Shown here: positions 1-13,009 of the stretch, one piece after another
How the letters are laid out: each line of letters starts with the position of its first letter
Position numbering within the stretch: the stretch's first letter is position 1
Assembly (NCBI GenBank): GCA_032717465.1
Contig: CM064655.1
Location: 17,672,335 to 17,736,334, forward strand
Reading direction: 5' to 3'
Origin: Coenobita brevimanus
Taxonomy: Eukaryota; Arthropoda; Malacostraca; Decapoda; Coenobitidae
DNA: 64,000 nt
Notes under the pieces: generated by a model
Databases searched by the model: none
What the model was told of the DNA's origin: nothing
The model's input: only the letters and a program-made list of their open reading frames with translations
Translations under genes and position numbers: made by a program

Positions 1-829
1 GTTAGGCATGATTATATATCACTGTTCAGATAAACAGACTTACAAAATTGAAAATAATAATGTGAATGGGAAGTGGGAGTAAGGCAGAGCACCACAGGCA
101 GCACTTCTTGGTATGGGGCAGGTTACTCTCACTGTCAGGTACTGAAGAAAGTTGCCAACTTGTCTTTTATATTTTGTCAAATTAGGATCATAATCATTTC
201 ATTGAATCATGTCACTGTGTCATCAAAGAAGAGTTCAGTTCATATGTTAACACTGAGTATAATCACATATATTGTTATTATCAAAGAGTTTTCTTTCCTT
301 TGTTATTTAATATTTGCCCTGTAATAAAAGGCAATCACTGGTGCCCGACTTCATCAAGATCAGTACAAGAAGAGTACAGGCCAAGTAGACTTGATGCATC
401 TGTACAGTACACTTCATCACATTTTCTGTCATCTTCATTTTTACTGTATTTATACCCGGTATTTGAAAAAATCCATTTTGATTTAAATAATGATTTTTTT
501 TTTCTTTGATTTAAATCGGTTTCAATCACACGATTAAATCGTTCAATTTAAATCATACAAACTCTGGGCCACAACAACAGCAACAACTGTGATGTTAAGT
601 TCTGAACATCTCTTGTACTCTGGTGGCCCCGTCTGCTGACGTGTAGGGAGATCTGGGAACGAGGAGGTCGTGTCTGCACACCTGCCCTCCCCATTATAGT
701 AATTAGGCCCGACCCGCCACCTGTTCACTTGCAGGTGGTGGCGGATGGCGTGCTCCCTCCAACGTCATCAGCACGCCACTGGTTTTTGCCGCCTACTGTA
801 ATGGCCACCTCAAGTGCTGTTGCTGGAGG
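1..829. other. Unassigned intergenic DNA with AT palindrome cluster
   Basis: No gene is recognised. Around 477-556 there is a cluster of short ATTTAAAT and GATTTAAATC palindromic motifs around a T-run, which looks like an eroded AT-rich repeat, but no family can be named. The rest appears unique. Confidence 0.4.
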
Positions 830-1391
830 GTCTTGCTACTTTCGTTTAATTTCGTAAGTGTGGCGTTGCGGGTGTGGTCATGTAAAGTTTTAATCGTGTT
901 ATTCAGTGCCAATTAATTTCGTAAGTGAATTTAAAGGTATGTTCGTGGATACATTATGTCCTGTTATTCGATGTGGTAGGACAATGAATTTTGTAAGTCT
1001 CATGATACACGTGAAGTCATGGGATTTTTTTATCGTATTAATTCAAGTGTGATATTACAGATGAAGTCATGGAAGGCTTTAGGGTTTTAGTAGTTTCGTT
1101 TAATTTCGTAAGTGTGGCTTTACAGGTGTGGTCGTAAAGTTTCAGACGTGTGCTTGGATTTTTTATGATCTTTTTGAGTGTGGTGTTATTGCCATGATTG
1201 TTTCACACGTGGTATATATTCGTTCCTATTCATTTCTTAAGTGCATGAGGCGCTACTGCAATGGTGGTCCCGCAGTGTTTCAGTCGTGTTAATAGTTGAT
1301 AATTAATTTGTAATGTGAAGTTTATGGACAACATCATGGAAAGTTTTACCCTTGTTATTCGATGTGTGAGGACTTTAGTTTTATTTAATAA
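830..1391. repeat. Highly diverged satellite-like tandem array, left part
   Basis: A sentence-like unit recurs about every 100 bp with many substitutions. Its recurring words are TTAATTTCGTAAGTGTGG, a TTACAGGTGTGGTCGT-like phrase, and TTATTCGATGTGTTAGGAC. Words recur near 845, 905, 955, 1085 and 1345. The array resumes after 1768, so the element at 1392-1768 interrupts it. No protein or transposon signature is visible. Confidence 0.65.
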
Positions 1392-1768
1392 GTGTGGTAG
1401 GTTGTGGCGACCATCATCCACCCACTTGATGCAGTGCTGCCTACTTCTTCCTTCACCTCTATCACTCTTTTTCTGTGTCTGCCCTCTCTCTTTCTTTTTC
1501 CTCCATCTTTCCTGTCACTTTTTAGTACTCTTCTCTCCTTTTCAGGTGGCTTTACATTGAGCAACAAAATGAATGGTTTCCTGCAAGCCAGGAAACCATT
1601 ATAACGGTGGGTGGTAACCATATAACCAACCCATACGTGTTTCCAACGTGTCAATAAGTGGGTTGGAGGAGGGTTAGTGCCCCTGCACGGTAAACAACGA
1701 ACTCAGAGACAAAGGACCATCCCTTACGGGATTATAGCGTTAGGCTATAGATACATAGATACTATTGC
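1392..1768 (+). mobile_element. SINE-like element (GATA-tailed), copy 1
   Basis: This matches the element at 12578-12954 (opposite strand there) almost end to end. It starts GTGGTAGGT followed by GGCGACCATCATCCA, has a pyrimidine stretch ending TTTTCAGGTGGC, then a short hairpin (GGTTTCCTG/CAGGAAACC near 1575-1600) and a 3' end CCTTACGGGATT followed by a decayed ATAGATACATAGATAC tail. It interrupts the diverged satellite of 830-2345. No tRNA A/B box was found, so the head is of unknown origin. The 3' ~50 bp resemble the LINE 3' end at 59650-59701. No clear target-site duplication remains, which fits an old copy. Confidence 0.7.
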
Positions 1769-2345
1769 CTTGGTCATGGAAGGTTTCATTCTTATTATTC
1801 GATGTGTTAGGACTTCCGTTTAAACCGTTCACCCAGAGGACGTATTGTGTTTATATAATTCTAATCGTTTCATTGCGATATTATTCAACTGAGGAGAGAC
1901 TTATCGACCTGGATGACTTAGATGTAACCTGCATTTACCCATTAATTTCTCAGGTGCCCCACAGTCCTAAGCTGAATAAAATGATTTGTTAGCAGCAGGG
2001 ATGAAATACAGATGACACACGTGGGCTGAGAGAGTTAATATCATAAGCGTGGCATTACAGTTTTGTTCGTGGAGAGCTTCAGTCGTGTTATTGGGTCTGT
2101 TAGCGCATGAAGGTCTAGGCATGTGTTTAATTTTGCCATCATGCCAGTAACGTCTACTTGGTCATTCTGTTTTCCCTTCAGGTGTGACTCATCGTGTTAG
2201 GACTTTCGGTTAAGTTTCAGTCATATTACTCGATATGTTAGCGCTTGAAGGTGTAGCGTGTCGTTAGGTCCAGCTACGTATTAATGTTGTTATTCGAAGT
2301 GTGAGGCCTGAGGTTGTGGCATGTGTGTGTGATCCTGCCATCGCA
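1769..2345. repeat. Highly diverged satellite-like tandem array, right part
   Basis: This continues the words of 830-1391: a TTATTCGATGTGTTAGGACTT phrase near 1797, a GCGTGGCATTACAG phrase near 2047, CAGTCGTGTTATTGG near 2080, and TTAGCGC(A/T)TGAAGGT near 2099 and 2233. Unit boundaries are hard to define by eye. Confidence 0.55.
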
Positions 2346-2481
2346 CCATTAACACCTCCATGTTCACTCTTTGTTTGCCTATGCTAATGAAGGGATGCGC
2401 TGCACCTGCCCGCCACTCCATCACCCCCCCCCCCTTCCTCCTCCACCTTCTCTCTTCTCCAGTTACCGCTGTTGCGTGTGA

Positions 2482-2620
2482 GGAGCCGGTGATGCATTAG
2501 TTAGCACATCCAAGTCGCAGCTGGAAAAACCCGGGGTCAATTCTCGATTTCCTTTCCCCATTGTCCCTGTTGTGAGACTTGGATATAACATCAACGGCTT
2601 TATTTATTTATTTATTTTTT
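2482..2620 (+). mobile_element. tRNA-derived SINE remnant
   Basis: An A-box-like phrase (GTGATGCATTAGTTAGCAC) is followed about 35 bp later by a B-box-like phrase (CGGGGTCAATTCTCG). This is the usual spacing and wording of a tRNA-derived SINE promoter. The B box departs from GGTTCGATTCC at several positions, so it is probably inactive. The segment ends in a (TTTA)n/T-rich stretch near 2600-2620. A decayed tRNA pseudogene is the alternative. Confidence 0.5.
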
Positions 2621-2621
2621 T

Positions 2622-2697
2622 AGGGTAAGATTGGGATTTGGCAAAAATGAATTGCCTGTCTGAATGACCCTCGTGTAGTCGATACATAAATCTAAGC
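2622..2697. repeat. Dispersed repeat, copy A (pair with 48886-48962)
   Basis: This ~76-bp segment shares the ordered words AAGATTG, GGCAAAAAT, ATTG, CCTCGTG(T/C)AGTCGATA and CCTAAGC-like ends with 48886-48962, in the same orientation. It follows a T-rich stretch. The family is not recognised; it is probably an old retroelement body. Confidence 0.6.
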
Positions 2698-3045
2698 GTT
2701 CATCATTGGGCGTGGAGGCGGAGAGCAGGTGTTCATGGTTGCGGTTTGTAGGGTGGTCGTGTATCAAGTGATTCAGGGCTTTTAGCTTCAAGGCAATCGA
2801 CTGTGTATAGGGGTGGTATTTATCATGGAGCTTAACCAGTTGCCAGGATAAACAGGTCGCCAAAGCTGTTTAAAGTTTGTTTTGTTTTAATTTTCGTTCA
2901 TTTTAATAATATTAACTATTGTTTGGTACTGAAGTGGATGGGATTGTTGGTATCTGAATGAAGACAAAAGAAGAAACTGTCATACACAGTTTGAGTTTGT
3001 AAGAAGTTGGTAAATATGGTCCCAGGATTCTTGCATTGAGTACGT

Positions 3046-3048
<3 letters not shown>

Positions 3049-3099
<51 letters not shown>
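3049..3099. repeat. (GT)n microsatellite
   Basis: Uninterrupted GT array. The flanks at 2700-3048 and 3100-3440 show no recognisable gene; near 3323-3370 there is a very weak foldback-like echo. Confidence 0.95.
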
Positions 3100-3101
<2 letters not shown>

Positions 3102-3444
3102 GAAGGTTTTGTTCCTAAAGCTAATTTTATACTTTCTTTTAGTGCTGTGGTGATAAAGAGGAATGAAATAACTAGCATACCAATGGTCGTGTAATTGAAG
3201 ACTGGTTTTAACCCTGCATCTGCCAACGATTTCGTTCTGCTGAATAACATTGTCTCTCAGTTGCCAGAAGACATTGAATGGAGAAATTGTGAATAGATTG
3301 CACGCCTTGAGTTTAACTTTGCATAATAAAATCTTCTTTTGACAGCCAGAATAATATCTTCAGTGTTCAGTGCTTTAGATAGTGTGAACTCTTTCAATCC
3401 TTATTTTTTTCAGTTTTAGAGAAACTTTTTTTTATTTTATTACA

Positions 3445-3530
3445 AGGGGATTCTTAAAAGCCGAATCAAATTGTCTGGTGGCAGCAAGAATAAATCAGTA
3501 AATTACGTCATCGGATTAAGGGGGGTTAAT
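3445..3530 (+). repeat. Foldback repeat, right arm
   Basis: It contains GCCGAATCAAATTGTCTGG, then GGCAGCAAGAATAAAT, then ACGTCATCG, and ends near GGGGTTAA. This is the right-arm order of the dispersed foldback family (see 31788-32115 and 57097-57303). Confidence 0.7.
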
Positions 3531-3569
3531 GGCGACTGTTCTTCCCAGTGATGTTGTGGTTTAAGGAGT

Positions 3570-4601
<1,032 letters not shown>

Positions 4602-5104
4602 AAGTACGTATTCTTGTTATCGGCTCGCTTATCCGTAATGGTGGTGCTGAGGCCATAAGAATTAAAGTTCCCGAGTCTATGGTGGCAGTATTTATAACTC
4701 GGGCATTCATGGCTGGGCAGGGTAGAGCACGATGGAGGGAGGCCTACCATATAAGCCACCAGGACCCGCTGTGACTCGACCAATAAACCGCAGGTGCAGC
4801 CGGAGTGAGTCCCTCAACTGCCAGATAAACACCAGCCTATATGGGTGAGAGCCCCTCGCCCCACACCCACCATCCTAAATTTTATTGCCGCCCCTCGTCC
4901 TATGTAAAACCCTTAATGGCGGGGTTTTATCGTGCATTAGGCTAAAGGTCACTGGTTAGTACTTTCCCAGGTAGCGTAAGTACTCCGTCTGCAAGCGTAA
5001 GTACTCTCCTTGCCGGGATTTAAGTTACCGTTGTATACAAACTTGGGTTTCATGACATTCCTCCCGCGCTTCGCTGTATTTAAAGATAAGGTTTTAGTGC
5101 ACGT
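4602..5104. other. No gene or repeat recognised
   Basis: A moderately GC-rich stretch around 4740-4870 has no open frame with recognisable similarity and no repeat partner elsewhere in the window. Confidence 0.4.
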
Positions 5105-5815
5105 AGATTGTGTGTTGTCAGGTGGGTCAGTCTTGGGTGGGGTGATGAGGGGGGGGAGTGGTCTGGTGCTGTAGTAGAGGTGATAATACTGTGATGTTAA
5201 CACTGTGGAGAAGGTGGTAATAATGTGGTGGAGGCGTTAACACTGTGGTGGATATGCCATTATTGAAGGTTTGTAGGACAGGCAGAGTGTGTGTTGTCAG
5301 GTAGTCAGTCATGGGTGAGTTGATGGTAGGGAGTGGCGTGACTGTACTAGAGCTGGCAATACAGGTAGACTGGGTGTTGTCATGTGGTTAGTGTAGGGTG
5401 GGATGGGACTGGAGTGATGGTGCGGTGGTAATTTGTGGTGGGGGTGGTAATATTGTGGTGGAAGTTATAATATTTTGGTGAAATTAATATTATGGTGAAG
5501 ATGCCAATATTTAAAGTTTTAGTACTGTCAGTGTGGAGTGGGATGGCATTGGCACGGTGGTGTGATGGAGGTATGGCGGAAGTAGTAATATAATGGAGAT
5601 GGTAATATTCTGTTATCTTGACCCATATTTAAAAATAAGATTCAGTACAGACACATTGTGTATTTGTCTGATGGCAAGTGTTGGGAATGAATGGGATTGG
5701 CGTGATGGTGTAATGGAGTTGGTAATATTGTGATGGAGGTGGTAATACTGCGTTGGAGGTGGTAATATTTTGGTGGTTAGTGTGGTGATGTGTGGTGGTA
5801 GTGCTGAGGACTGTA
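5105..5815. repeat. Degenerate GT-rich minisatellite
   Basis: The phrases GGAGGTGGTAATA(T/C)TGTG and GTAGA(T/C)TG(T/G)GTGTTGTCA recur irregularly (for example 5105, 5180, 5215, 5285, 5365, 5430, 5570, 5720 and 5750). The second phrase also recurs at 20250-21460. Units are too diverged for an exact period. Confidence 0.6.
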
Positions 5816-5922
5816 ACATACCGGTATCTGTAGATAATGAAGCTTAGGTCGGTGATGTACGCCTGGTAATGTGAAGATTTAAGTGATGTGTGTTGTAATA
5901 ATACTGGCGACGATAGATAAGG

Positions 5923-5936
5923 CGTGTGTGTGTGTG

Positions 5937-5986
<50 letters not shown>

Positions 5987-5997
5987 TTTAAACAATG

Positions 5998-6068
<71 letters not shown>
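5923..6068. repeat. (GT)n and (TA)n microsatellites
   Basis: A GT array (about 5923-5984, one interruption) is separated by a 15-bp spacer from a 69-bp TA array (6000-6068). Confidence 0.95.
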
Positions 6069-6071
<3 letters not shown>

Positions 6072-6686
6072 ATAGATGGATGAAGTGTGCACCCGAGGAT
6101 GTTAGCATCTGTTTGTATGTAAGTCTATCCCCGTCTTTCAAGTCTTTCTCATAACCTCAAGAAAATAGTTTGCCAGTGTCCATAATAAAACAAGAAACCC
6201 ACGCTGTAATTGGATGTGTAAAGAGTGCAGAATGATGATTATGATGATACATTGCTGGGGAGCTCTAGCCGGCCAGGTGTTGCCGCCTTAGGGAAGGGCG
6301 GGGTGTGGTAGAGCAGGGTTGTGTTCTGGCTCCGTATTCACAAGCTTTCTCGAGCTTAGCTGGATTAAGCCCTCTGTTCCAGTTCACATACTCTTGAACC
6401 TAGCAGGATTGTGTCTATAATCTAAGTATCATGCTTGTTCTCACTTGGTATATTCTGGCCCTTAACATAGTTTTACAGTATCATGGCGTACTTTCTCGAG
6501 CAGTTCGGTGTTCAGTGCTCTGGAGTAGTATTAACGCTTCCTGTAGCTTTTCCCACAGTAACGTATAAGGTCCTTCTACTTCTTTCCAGACGCTTTTGTT
6601 CAGCACACGACAACCCTGGTGGTAAAAGGGCTAATGTAGACTGAAAGGTGTATGTAACGCCTCCACAGTGAAAAGTTTCTTGGCTT
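6069..6686. other. Intergenic DNA with one transposon-end-like motif
   Basis: No gene seen. GGCTCCGTATTCACAAGC near 6328 resembles the GGGGCGTATTC motif at 16517 and 42885. The segment ends at a 23-bp A-run (6687-6709). Confidence 0.4.
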
Positions 6687-6832
6687 AAAAAAAAAAAAAA
6701 AAAAAAAAAGTCTGAGGATAGTATGATCAAAATGAAAAGTACGTCCTCTGGCAGAAGGGGTGATGTGTAAGGCTGTTTATGTTTACTTTTATCTCCTCCC
6801 CTCCCCTCTCTCTCTCTCTCTCTCTCTCTCTC
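6687..6832. repeat. Poly-A run and (CT)n
   Basis: A-run at 6687-6709 and a CT array at about 6805-6832, with plain sequence between. Confidence 0.9.
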
Positions 6833-6840
6833 CGGCGATG

Positions 6841-6910
6841 TATTTTCCCATTCTTGTTACCACTTGACGATTTTATTCAGCTTAGGGAGAAGGTCTGTGA
6901 ATGAAAGGGT
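6841..6910 (-). repeat. Foldback repeat, left arm
   Basis: TTCTTGTTACCACTTGACG followed by ATTTTATTCAGCTTAGG and GAGAAGGTCTGTGAATGAAAGGG. This is the reverse-complement (left-arm) order of the foldback family, one of the better preserved arms. Confidence 0.8.
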
Positions 6911-6974
6911 GAACGGACGCTACCTGTAGCCCTTAATCTTATTTTTTATATTCTTGCCTATGTCTACGTACTGT

Positions 6975-7280
6975 ACAATGGCGGATAGGGTGAGATACGA
7001 GAGGAAGCTGAAAGAGAGAGGGAGGGGGGAGAATGTGATAAAGCGAGAGAGGAGAGAACGAGGGAGACACTGCAGGTGAGAAGAGAAGAGAAATGAAAAT
7101 GCATGGAGGGAAGTGGAAAGGGGAGGAAGAGGTGGAGGTGGAAAACAAGATATTGGTGAAGGATTGGGTATGGGAACGAGTTTGGAGAGATAAATACTGA
7201 TTGGAAAACAAACAAACCAAAGATACTGTTGGGTGGCTCCGAAGATATTAATAATAGAGAGAGAGGGGGGGGAGGGGAGT
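6975..7280. repeat. Purine-rich tract
   Basis: The plus strand is strongly biased to G and A (GAGAGAGGGAGG-type words), with no coding similarity on either strand. Long serine/proline/leucine frames on the minus strand are composition artefacts. Confidence 0.7.
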
Positions 7281-8473
<1,193 letters not shown>

Positions 8474-8825
8474 CCTTGCACAATAACAAGTAAAACAAAA
8501 AAAGGAATCTGATGGCAGCTGATAAAGGGTTCGACTTAAAATGAAAGAGAGAAGAGAATTGGCGAGGGAGCGGCGTGAAGGAATGTAGGAGGGAGGGTGG
8601 GTGGGGCTGGAATAGACAGGTGGCGGAGTCTAAACCTTCACCCTAACGATTTACATTTTACTTTAGCCTTCCTACCGTCACACGCTTTTCTTCAGCCCAG
8701 GACAGACTTCACACGGAATGAGTTATAGTCCTCATTAGCCCATGCATTGCCAGCAGGTTCTTTTTATGCTGGGAAAAAAATGACCAGAAGTAACAACATT
8801 TAAATGGCAAGGCGTCATCAGACTG

Positions 8826-8849
8826 GAGAGAGAGAGAGAGAGAGAGAGA

Positions 8850-8902
<53 letters not shown>
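8826..8902. repeat. (GA)n(TG)n compound microsatellite
   Basis: GA at 8826-8849 and TG at 8851-8902. The 8471-8825 flank holds no recognised gene. Confidence 0.95.
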
Positions 8903-8904
<2 letters not shown>

Positions 8905-9087
8905 CCGTCAACCATATTTCCAAAGTGATAGTTACCGGGCCTGCCTTCGTTCCAATAAGGTCTAATACGTGTAGTTATTCCAGAACACTTTATTTTTATT
9001 TTGTCATTTTCATCTACTTTCGAACCATTTGTGTTTGTGTTCTGTTTATGTTTTCCTCATCCCGTACTTAGGTGGGGAAAAAGGTCA

Positions 9088-9180
9088 TTGTGGTGGTGGT
9101 GGTGGTGGTGGTAATAGTAGTGGTGATAATAGTGGTGGTGGTAATGATGATGATGATGATGATGATATTGGTAATGATAC
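9088..9180. repeat. (GGT)n/(GAT)n trinucleotide cluster
   Basis: Imperfect GGT, GTGATA and GAT repeats. Flanks 8903-9087 and 9181-9381 are unassigned. Confidence 0.9.
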
Positions 9181-9380
9181 AGTGATGCAGGAAACGTACC
9201 GGTATCAGAGCCATCAGTACAATATCATATTTATTACTGTCTGACGAATTCCACGTAGCTAAGGGGAATTTCTCGTAGTCAGAGGGCTAAGATTCGTCCT
9301 TACGTCAATCCCTTTCATGAGTGCGAAGTTTTTACTCTTGCTACCGCCAGACCACATTATTCTGCCTCCTCTGTACAGTG

Positions 9381-9381
<1 letters not shown>

Positions 9382-9427
<46 letters not shown>

Positions 9428-9735
9428 CGTTCTAGTTAGTGAACAGTTTTATTCAGGGTTTTCCCAGGCGTTGATGAAATGGGGTTAGGGAGAGAGAGAG
9501 AGAGTTAACAGAGGGGATGGGATGGGAGTGGAGGGGAGGGGGTGAGAAGGGGTTGGTTGGAGGCTTTGACAGCTCTCATTCCAACTTAATTATTGTTCAT
9601 TGATCGATTGTGTGTTTGTGTGTGTGTGTGTGTGTGTGTATGAGAGAGAGAGAGAGAGAGAGTTTGTGAGGGTGTTTTTCCTTGAGCGTTTGTTTATTTT
9701 TGAGAGATTAGCCTATTGTGTGTGTGTGTGTGTGT
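9382..9735. repeat. Cluster of GT and GA microsatellites
   Basis: GT arrays at about 9382-9425, 9609-9640 and 9716-9735, GA at 9493-9504 and 9643-9662, and G-rich DNA between. Confidence 0.9.
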
Positions 9736-9785
9736 CCTGAATAGTTTTCCTTGTTGCATTACTTCCAAAGACAAATTAGTCCCTT

Positions 9786-9957
9786 GAAGCCATGACATAC
9801 TTTGTGCTCCTTCAGATGAGTTGATACAAGGACTTGCCTCTAGCAGTGAAGGGGTTAATGAAGGCTGTGTCTAACTCCTGTTCGATAAATGTCTCTAAAG
9901 CTGAGTCGTCTGGAGAGAAGACTAACACAATTTGCGTCCTCGGAGTGAAGAGGTTAA
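9786..9957. repeat. Foldback repeat, left arm - centre - right arm
   Basis: Left arm (CCATGACATACTTTGTGCTCC onward) is diverged. The centre is well kept: AGCAGTGAAGGGGTTAATG then AAGGCTGTGTCTAAC. The right arm has TCTCTAAAGCTGAGTCGTCT and ends AGTGAAGAGGTTAA. One of the full-length copies. Confidence 0.75.
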
Positions 9958-10902
9958 TTCTGTATGACGCACTTTGCCTGCACAGTGTCAGCATACATCC
10001 GCGCACACCACTGTGTCAGCACGATACATACATACATTCATTCGGATGGGGATGCTCATATACTGAAATTCTGTACTCCAGTCGAACACTTGCGGAACTG
10101 AACTAAAAACACAGGCCTTCGAACAGCATTATTATGCATTCACACTTACACACATGGAAACATACGTACATACATATTCACATACACGTACACACAGACG
10201 TACTTAATTATACACATATGTAACATACATATTTAATTATACATAGTGACAATAGACATCCCGTAGAGTGACCTTGCTGGCTGCCGACTGAGGCCTGACC
10301 TTGTGTAGAAGGGGGGAGGGGGTTACACGCTCTCTCCCCTCACAACCATCCTCCTCTCTCCCATCCCTCACCCCCTCCCTACACACCCCTTCCCCCTCCC
10401 TCGCATCTCATATCATGTAACATTAACCACGACACCAGGAAGTGGCAATATAAAAAGAAATCGTTATGAGGACGCCTTTTGTGTACTATTCTTCCTGTCC
10501 AGAGGCGAGTTTATTCAGATAATCGATCACCAGGTAATAAAAACATCACTCCGTTACTAAGTCTTCAAGTAACCACTGCAGTACGATGGTGCCATCAAGG
10601 CCCGTAAGTGGCATAGTAGACTTTGTAGTGCTTCTTTCCTTAGCGGATTATTAAGCAGATTGCACCATGATATATCTTTTATGCTATATATTTTTTAGTG
10701 TCAAAATAGTTTCTCAGCAACATACACGAGGATAAACAGTTGTAATACACAATAAATCCCCGTGGAGGTTATAGGGAGCTCCTACGCCTCCTAGATAACC
10801 ACCATATTCTTGTTACCGGCCCAGCCTCACCAGCCATGCCTCTTGTTTTAGCGTGTACAGAACCAGCATTAACGCCGCCACGGGAAGGACGTCTTTTGCT
10901 AT
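9958..10902. other. Intergenic, degenerate ACATAC stretch and pyrimidine patch
   Basis: Degenerate CATACATACA/ACACGTAC words lie at about 10018-10255, and a C/T-rich patch at 10320-10405. No gene recognised in the rest. Confidence 0.5.
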
Positions 10903-10990
10903 ACAGGGTGCGTCAAAAGAATGTCAACAGTTAGGATGTATGGGAGTAACGGTTTTAATGGAACAGGACTGACAAGATCCCAAATCATGA
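10903..10990 (+). mobile_element. Possible Tc1/mariner-type terminus
   Basis: TACAGGGTGCGTCAAAAGAA has the look of a Tc1/mariner superfamily end (TA followed by CAGGGTG...CAAAAG). No matching opposite end or transposase was found nearby, so this is at most a solo fragment. Confidence 0.4.
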
Positions 10991-11549
10991 TAAATGGATG
11001 TTCATGTCTTCAGTGAGTCAGACAGTCCACTTTTCGTCTTTAAGTGCTATAAGTCAGTTTCTGCAATTTCGAATCAACTGTAAACCAAAGTAAGGTATAT
11101 AATATTTTTCATATAAGTTTTAATTATTCTTGAAGTAGCCTGTACTTTTCCTGCCAGTAGATTTTGTTCGGGATTGTAGAGGTATTAAAACAGTCACTTT
11201 TACCAATTAGTCCTCATCCATCCCATCTGTATGGTAATTTTGTTCAACGTAAGGGAGTTCGCACGTAAGGAAATGATTTAGACACTTTCACGTAGGAAAA
11301 GGATTATTTGTTTCTCTTTTTTTTTTTTTTTTTTTTTCCCCAGTGGTTGTTTAGGTGTTACATTTATTTCGTTTTTTCCAGGAAGGACGAGGAAAATGGA
11401 GTACGGCAACGTCGCATGTGTCTTTTTCTTAATGCATAAGCAAGGTTGTTACAAGAGGCAGTCGACTGTAATTATGTTTGTGAATCCAATCCCTGGTGTT
11501 GTATCCTTAACCCCATTAGCCCGAGGACAGCATTTATAATATTTTACTT
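10991..11549. other. No gene recognised
   Basis: Unassigned DNA with a T-run at about 11318-11337. A very weak foldback-like phrase (TGCCAGTAGATTTTGTTCGG) lies near 11152. Confidence 0.4.
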
Positions 11550-11985
11550 GTTTCTGTAAAGCTACTGGCCACGGGAATTACAATGTGGCCTGTGTCTTGA
11601 GTGTCTGCTCTGGGATATGTGTTTGTGTGACTTAATTAACTGGAATTGTTACTTGTTATTGCTGCTGGCCAAGGGAACTACAATGTGGCCTATGTATGTC
11701 CATGTGTTCTGGGAGAAGATATGTGTACAATATGTTTATCTGACACTTTTACTGTGAATCACTCGCCATCAGAATTGTAATGTACCTCGTCATTGGCTGT
11801 GATGTATGACTGTTAGTTCTGGCGAATGTATGTGTCACTGCTCTCACCCCATCCTTAAAGGGAAAGGAACGTCAGGATGATGATGATAGTAATGATGATG
11901 ATGGTGATGATAATAATAATTGTCGTCTGTAAAGCTGGTGACCTTGTCAATTATAATGTGACTTGTTTGTTCCAGGTGAGTGAAC
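11550..11985. repeat. Diverged ~115-bp tandem repeat
   Basis: The phrase CTGCTGGCCAAGGGAACTAC then AATGTGGCCT recurs in diverged form near 11560, 11665, 11760 and 11930. About four units are interrupted by a GAT-type patch at 11876-11920. Confidence 0.6.
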
Positions 11986-12116
11986 GAGAGAGTGAGGGAG
12001 GGTGCATGAGGTTGCCAGGAAGGATGGGAGGAGTATCAACCACCACAGAACACTTGTCCTTCGTTGGTAAGTAGCCCAGTGGACCTCTTGAAATCAACAC
12101 AGTGACATCTCTTGGA

Positions 12117-12345
12117 GTGTCTTCCTACCGCCACCGGACGATTTTATTCAGGAGAACACCCAAGTACCAGAGAGGAGAATGAAGGCTCTTTCTAACCCCT
12201 CTTGGACGTCTCTTGTACCATTTTCTCACCTACACGGGACGATTTTTATTCAGGTATGGAGAACACCCAAGAAACAAAAGTTGATGAAGGCTGTATCCAA
12301 CCTCTTCAGTTAGGAAGGTGTGTCCTGAGCTGAATGAAAGGTCGC
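12117..12345. repeat. Foldback repeat: two left arms and a right arm
   Basis: CCGGACGATTTTATTCAGG near 12135 and GGGACGATTTTTATTCAGG near 12236 are two left arms in tandem. Each is followed by GAACACCCAAG and a GATGAAGGCT-like centre. A right arm with GAGCTGAATGAAAGGTCGCC lies near 12330. Confidence 0.75.
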
Positions 12346-12565
12346 CAGGAAGAGGGTAGAGAAGCCACTTGTCCCCCATGGGTGAACAGCATACTATTTT
12401 AAGGCCTTAGTACTTGTGACATTTTGTCACTTTCTTATTTTTCCAACTCAAGAAGGATATCTAGTAGTGAAGGGGTTAATTAAGATTGTATCTAACGCCT
12501 CCAGTTAGGAAAGTCTTTTTTAAAACGAATTAAATTGCATTTTAAAACGCATAAAATCGCCTGAT

Positions 12566-12577
12566 AGCAGCGGAAGT
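12566..12577. repeat. Target-site duplication, left copy
   Basis: AGCAGCGGAAGT occurs immediately before the element and again at 12955-12966 immediately after it. This 12-bp direct repeat is typical of LINE-mediated insertion. Confidence 0.85.
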
Positions 12578-12954
12578 CTATCTATCTATCTACTGCCAGA
12601 CGCCATAATCCCGTAAGGGGTGGCCATTTGACTTTGAGTTTCATAGTTGTTTTACAGGGAGGGGAACTAACCCTCCACCAACCCACTTGTTGACACGTAG
12701 GGAGCACGTATGGTTTGGTTATATGGTTACTACCCAGCGTTGTAAATGGTTTCTTGGCTTACAGGAAACCATTTGGCTTGTCACTCAATGCAAAGCCACC
12801 TGTAAAGGAAAGAAAAGCAATAAGAAGTGACAGGAAAGATGGGAGAAATAGGAAGAGAGGAGGACAGGCACAGAAAAAAAATGATAAAGGCTAAGGAAGA
12901 AGTAGGCAGCACTACATCAAGTGAGTGGATGATGGTCGCCACCACCTACCACAA
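12578..12954 (-). mobile_element. SINE-like element (GATA-tailed), full-length copy 2
   Basis: This 377-bp element is bounded exactly by a 12-bp target-site duplication, so its ends are known. Read on the minus strand it starts TTGTGGTAGGTGGTGGCGAC and runs through a long pyrimidine stretch that ends in a splice-acceptor-like TTCCTTTACAGGTGGC. It then passes a hairpin around an AAATGGTTTCCTG word. It ends TGGCCACCCCTTACGGGATT, a GGCGTCTGGCA phrase and (TAGA)n. The last ~50 bp correspond to the 3' end of the LINE at 59216-59701, which argues that it is mobilised by that LINE. No tRNA, 7SL or 5S head is evident, so 'SINE-like' is used. It has no protein-coding capacity. Confidence 0.85.
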
Positions 12955-12966
12955 AGCAGCGGAAGT
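12955..12966. repeat. Target-site duplication, right copy
   Basis: Second copy of AGCAGCGGAAGT; see 12566-12577. Confidence 0.85.
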
Positions 12967-13009
12967 AAAATACAAAATACGTCACATGGGCGAATGTTTA
13001 ACATCATTA

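Larger units (their letters stand above)
12405..13009. repeat. Foldback repeat copy split by a SINE-like insertion
   Basis: The left arm is eroded. The centre is AGTGAAGGGGTTAATTAAG then ATTGTATCTAACGCCTCCAG. The right arm is interrupted: AAAATCGCCTGATAGCAGCG reaches 12577, and the arm resumes at 12955 with GCAGCGGAAGTAAAATAC then AAAATACGTCAC. The inserted element is at 12578-12954. Confidence 0.75.
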
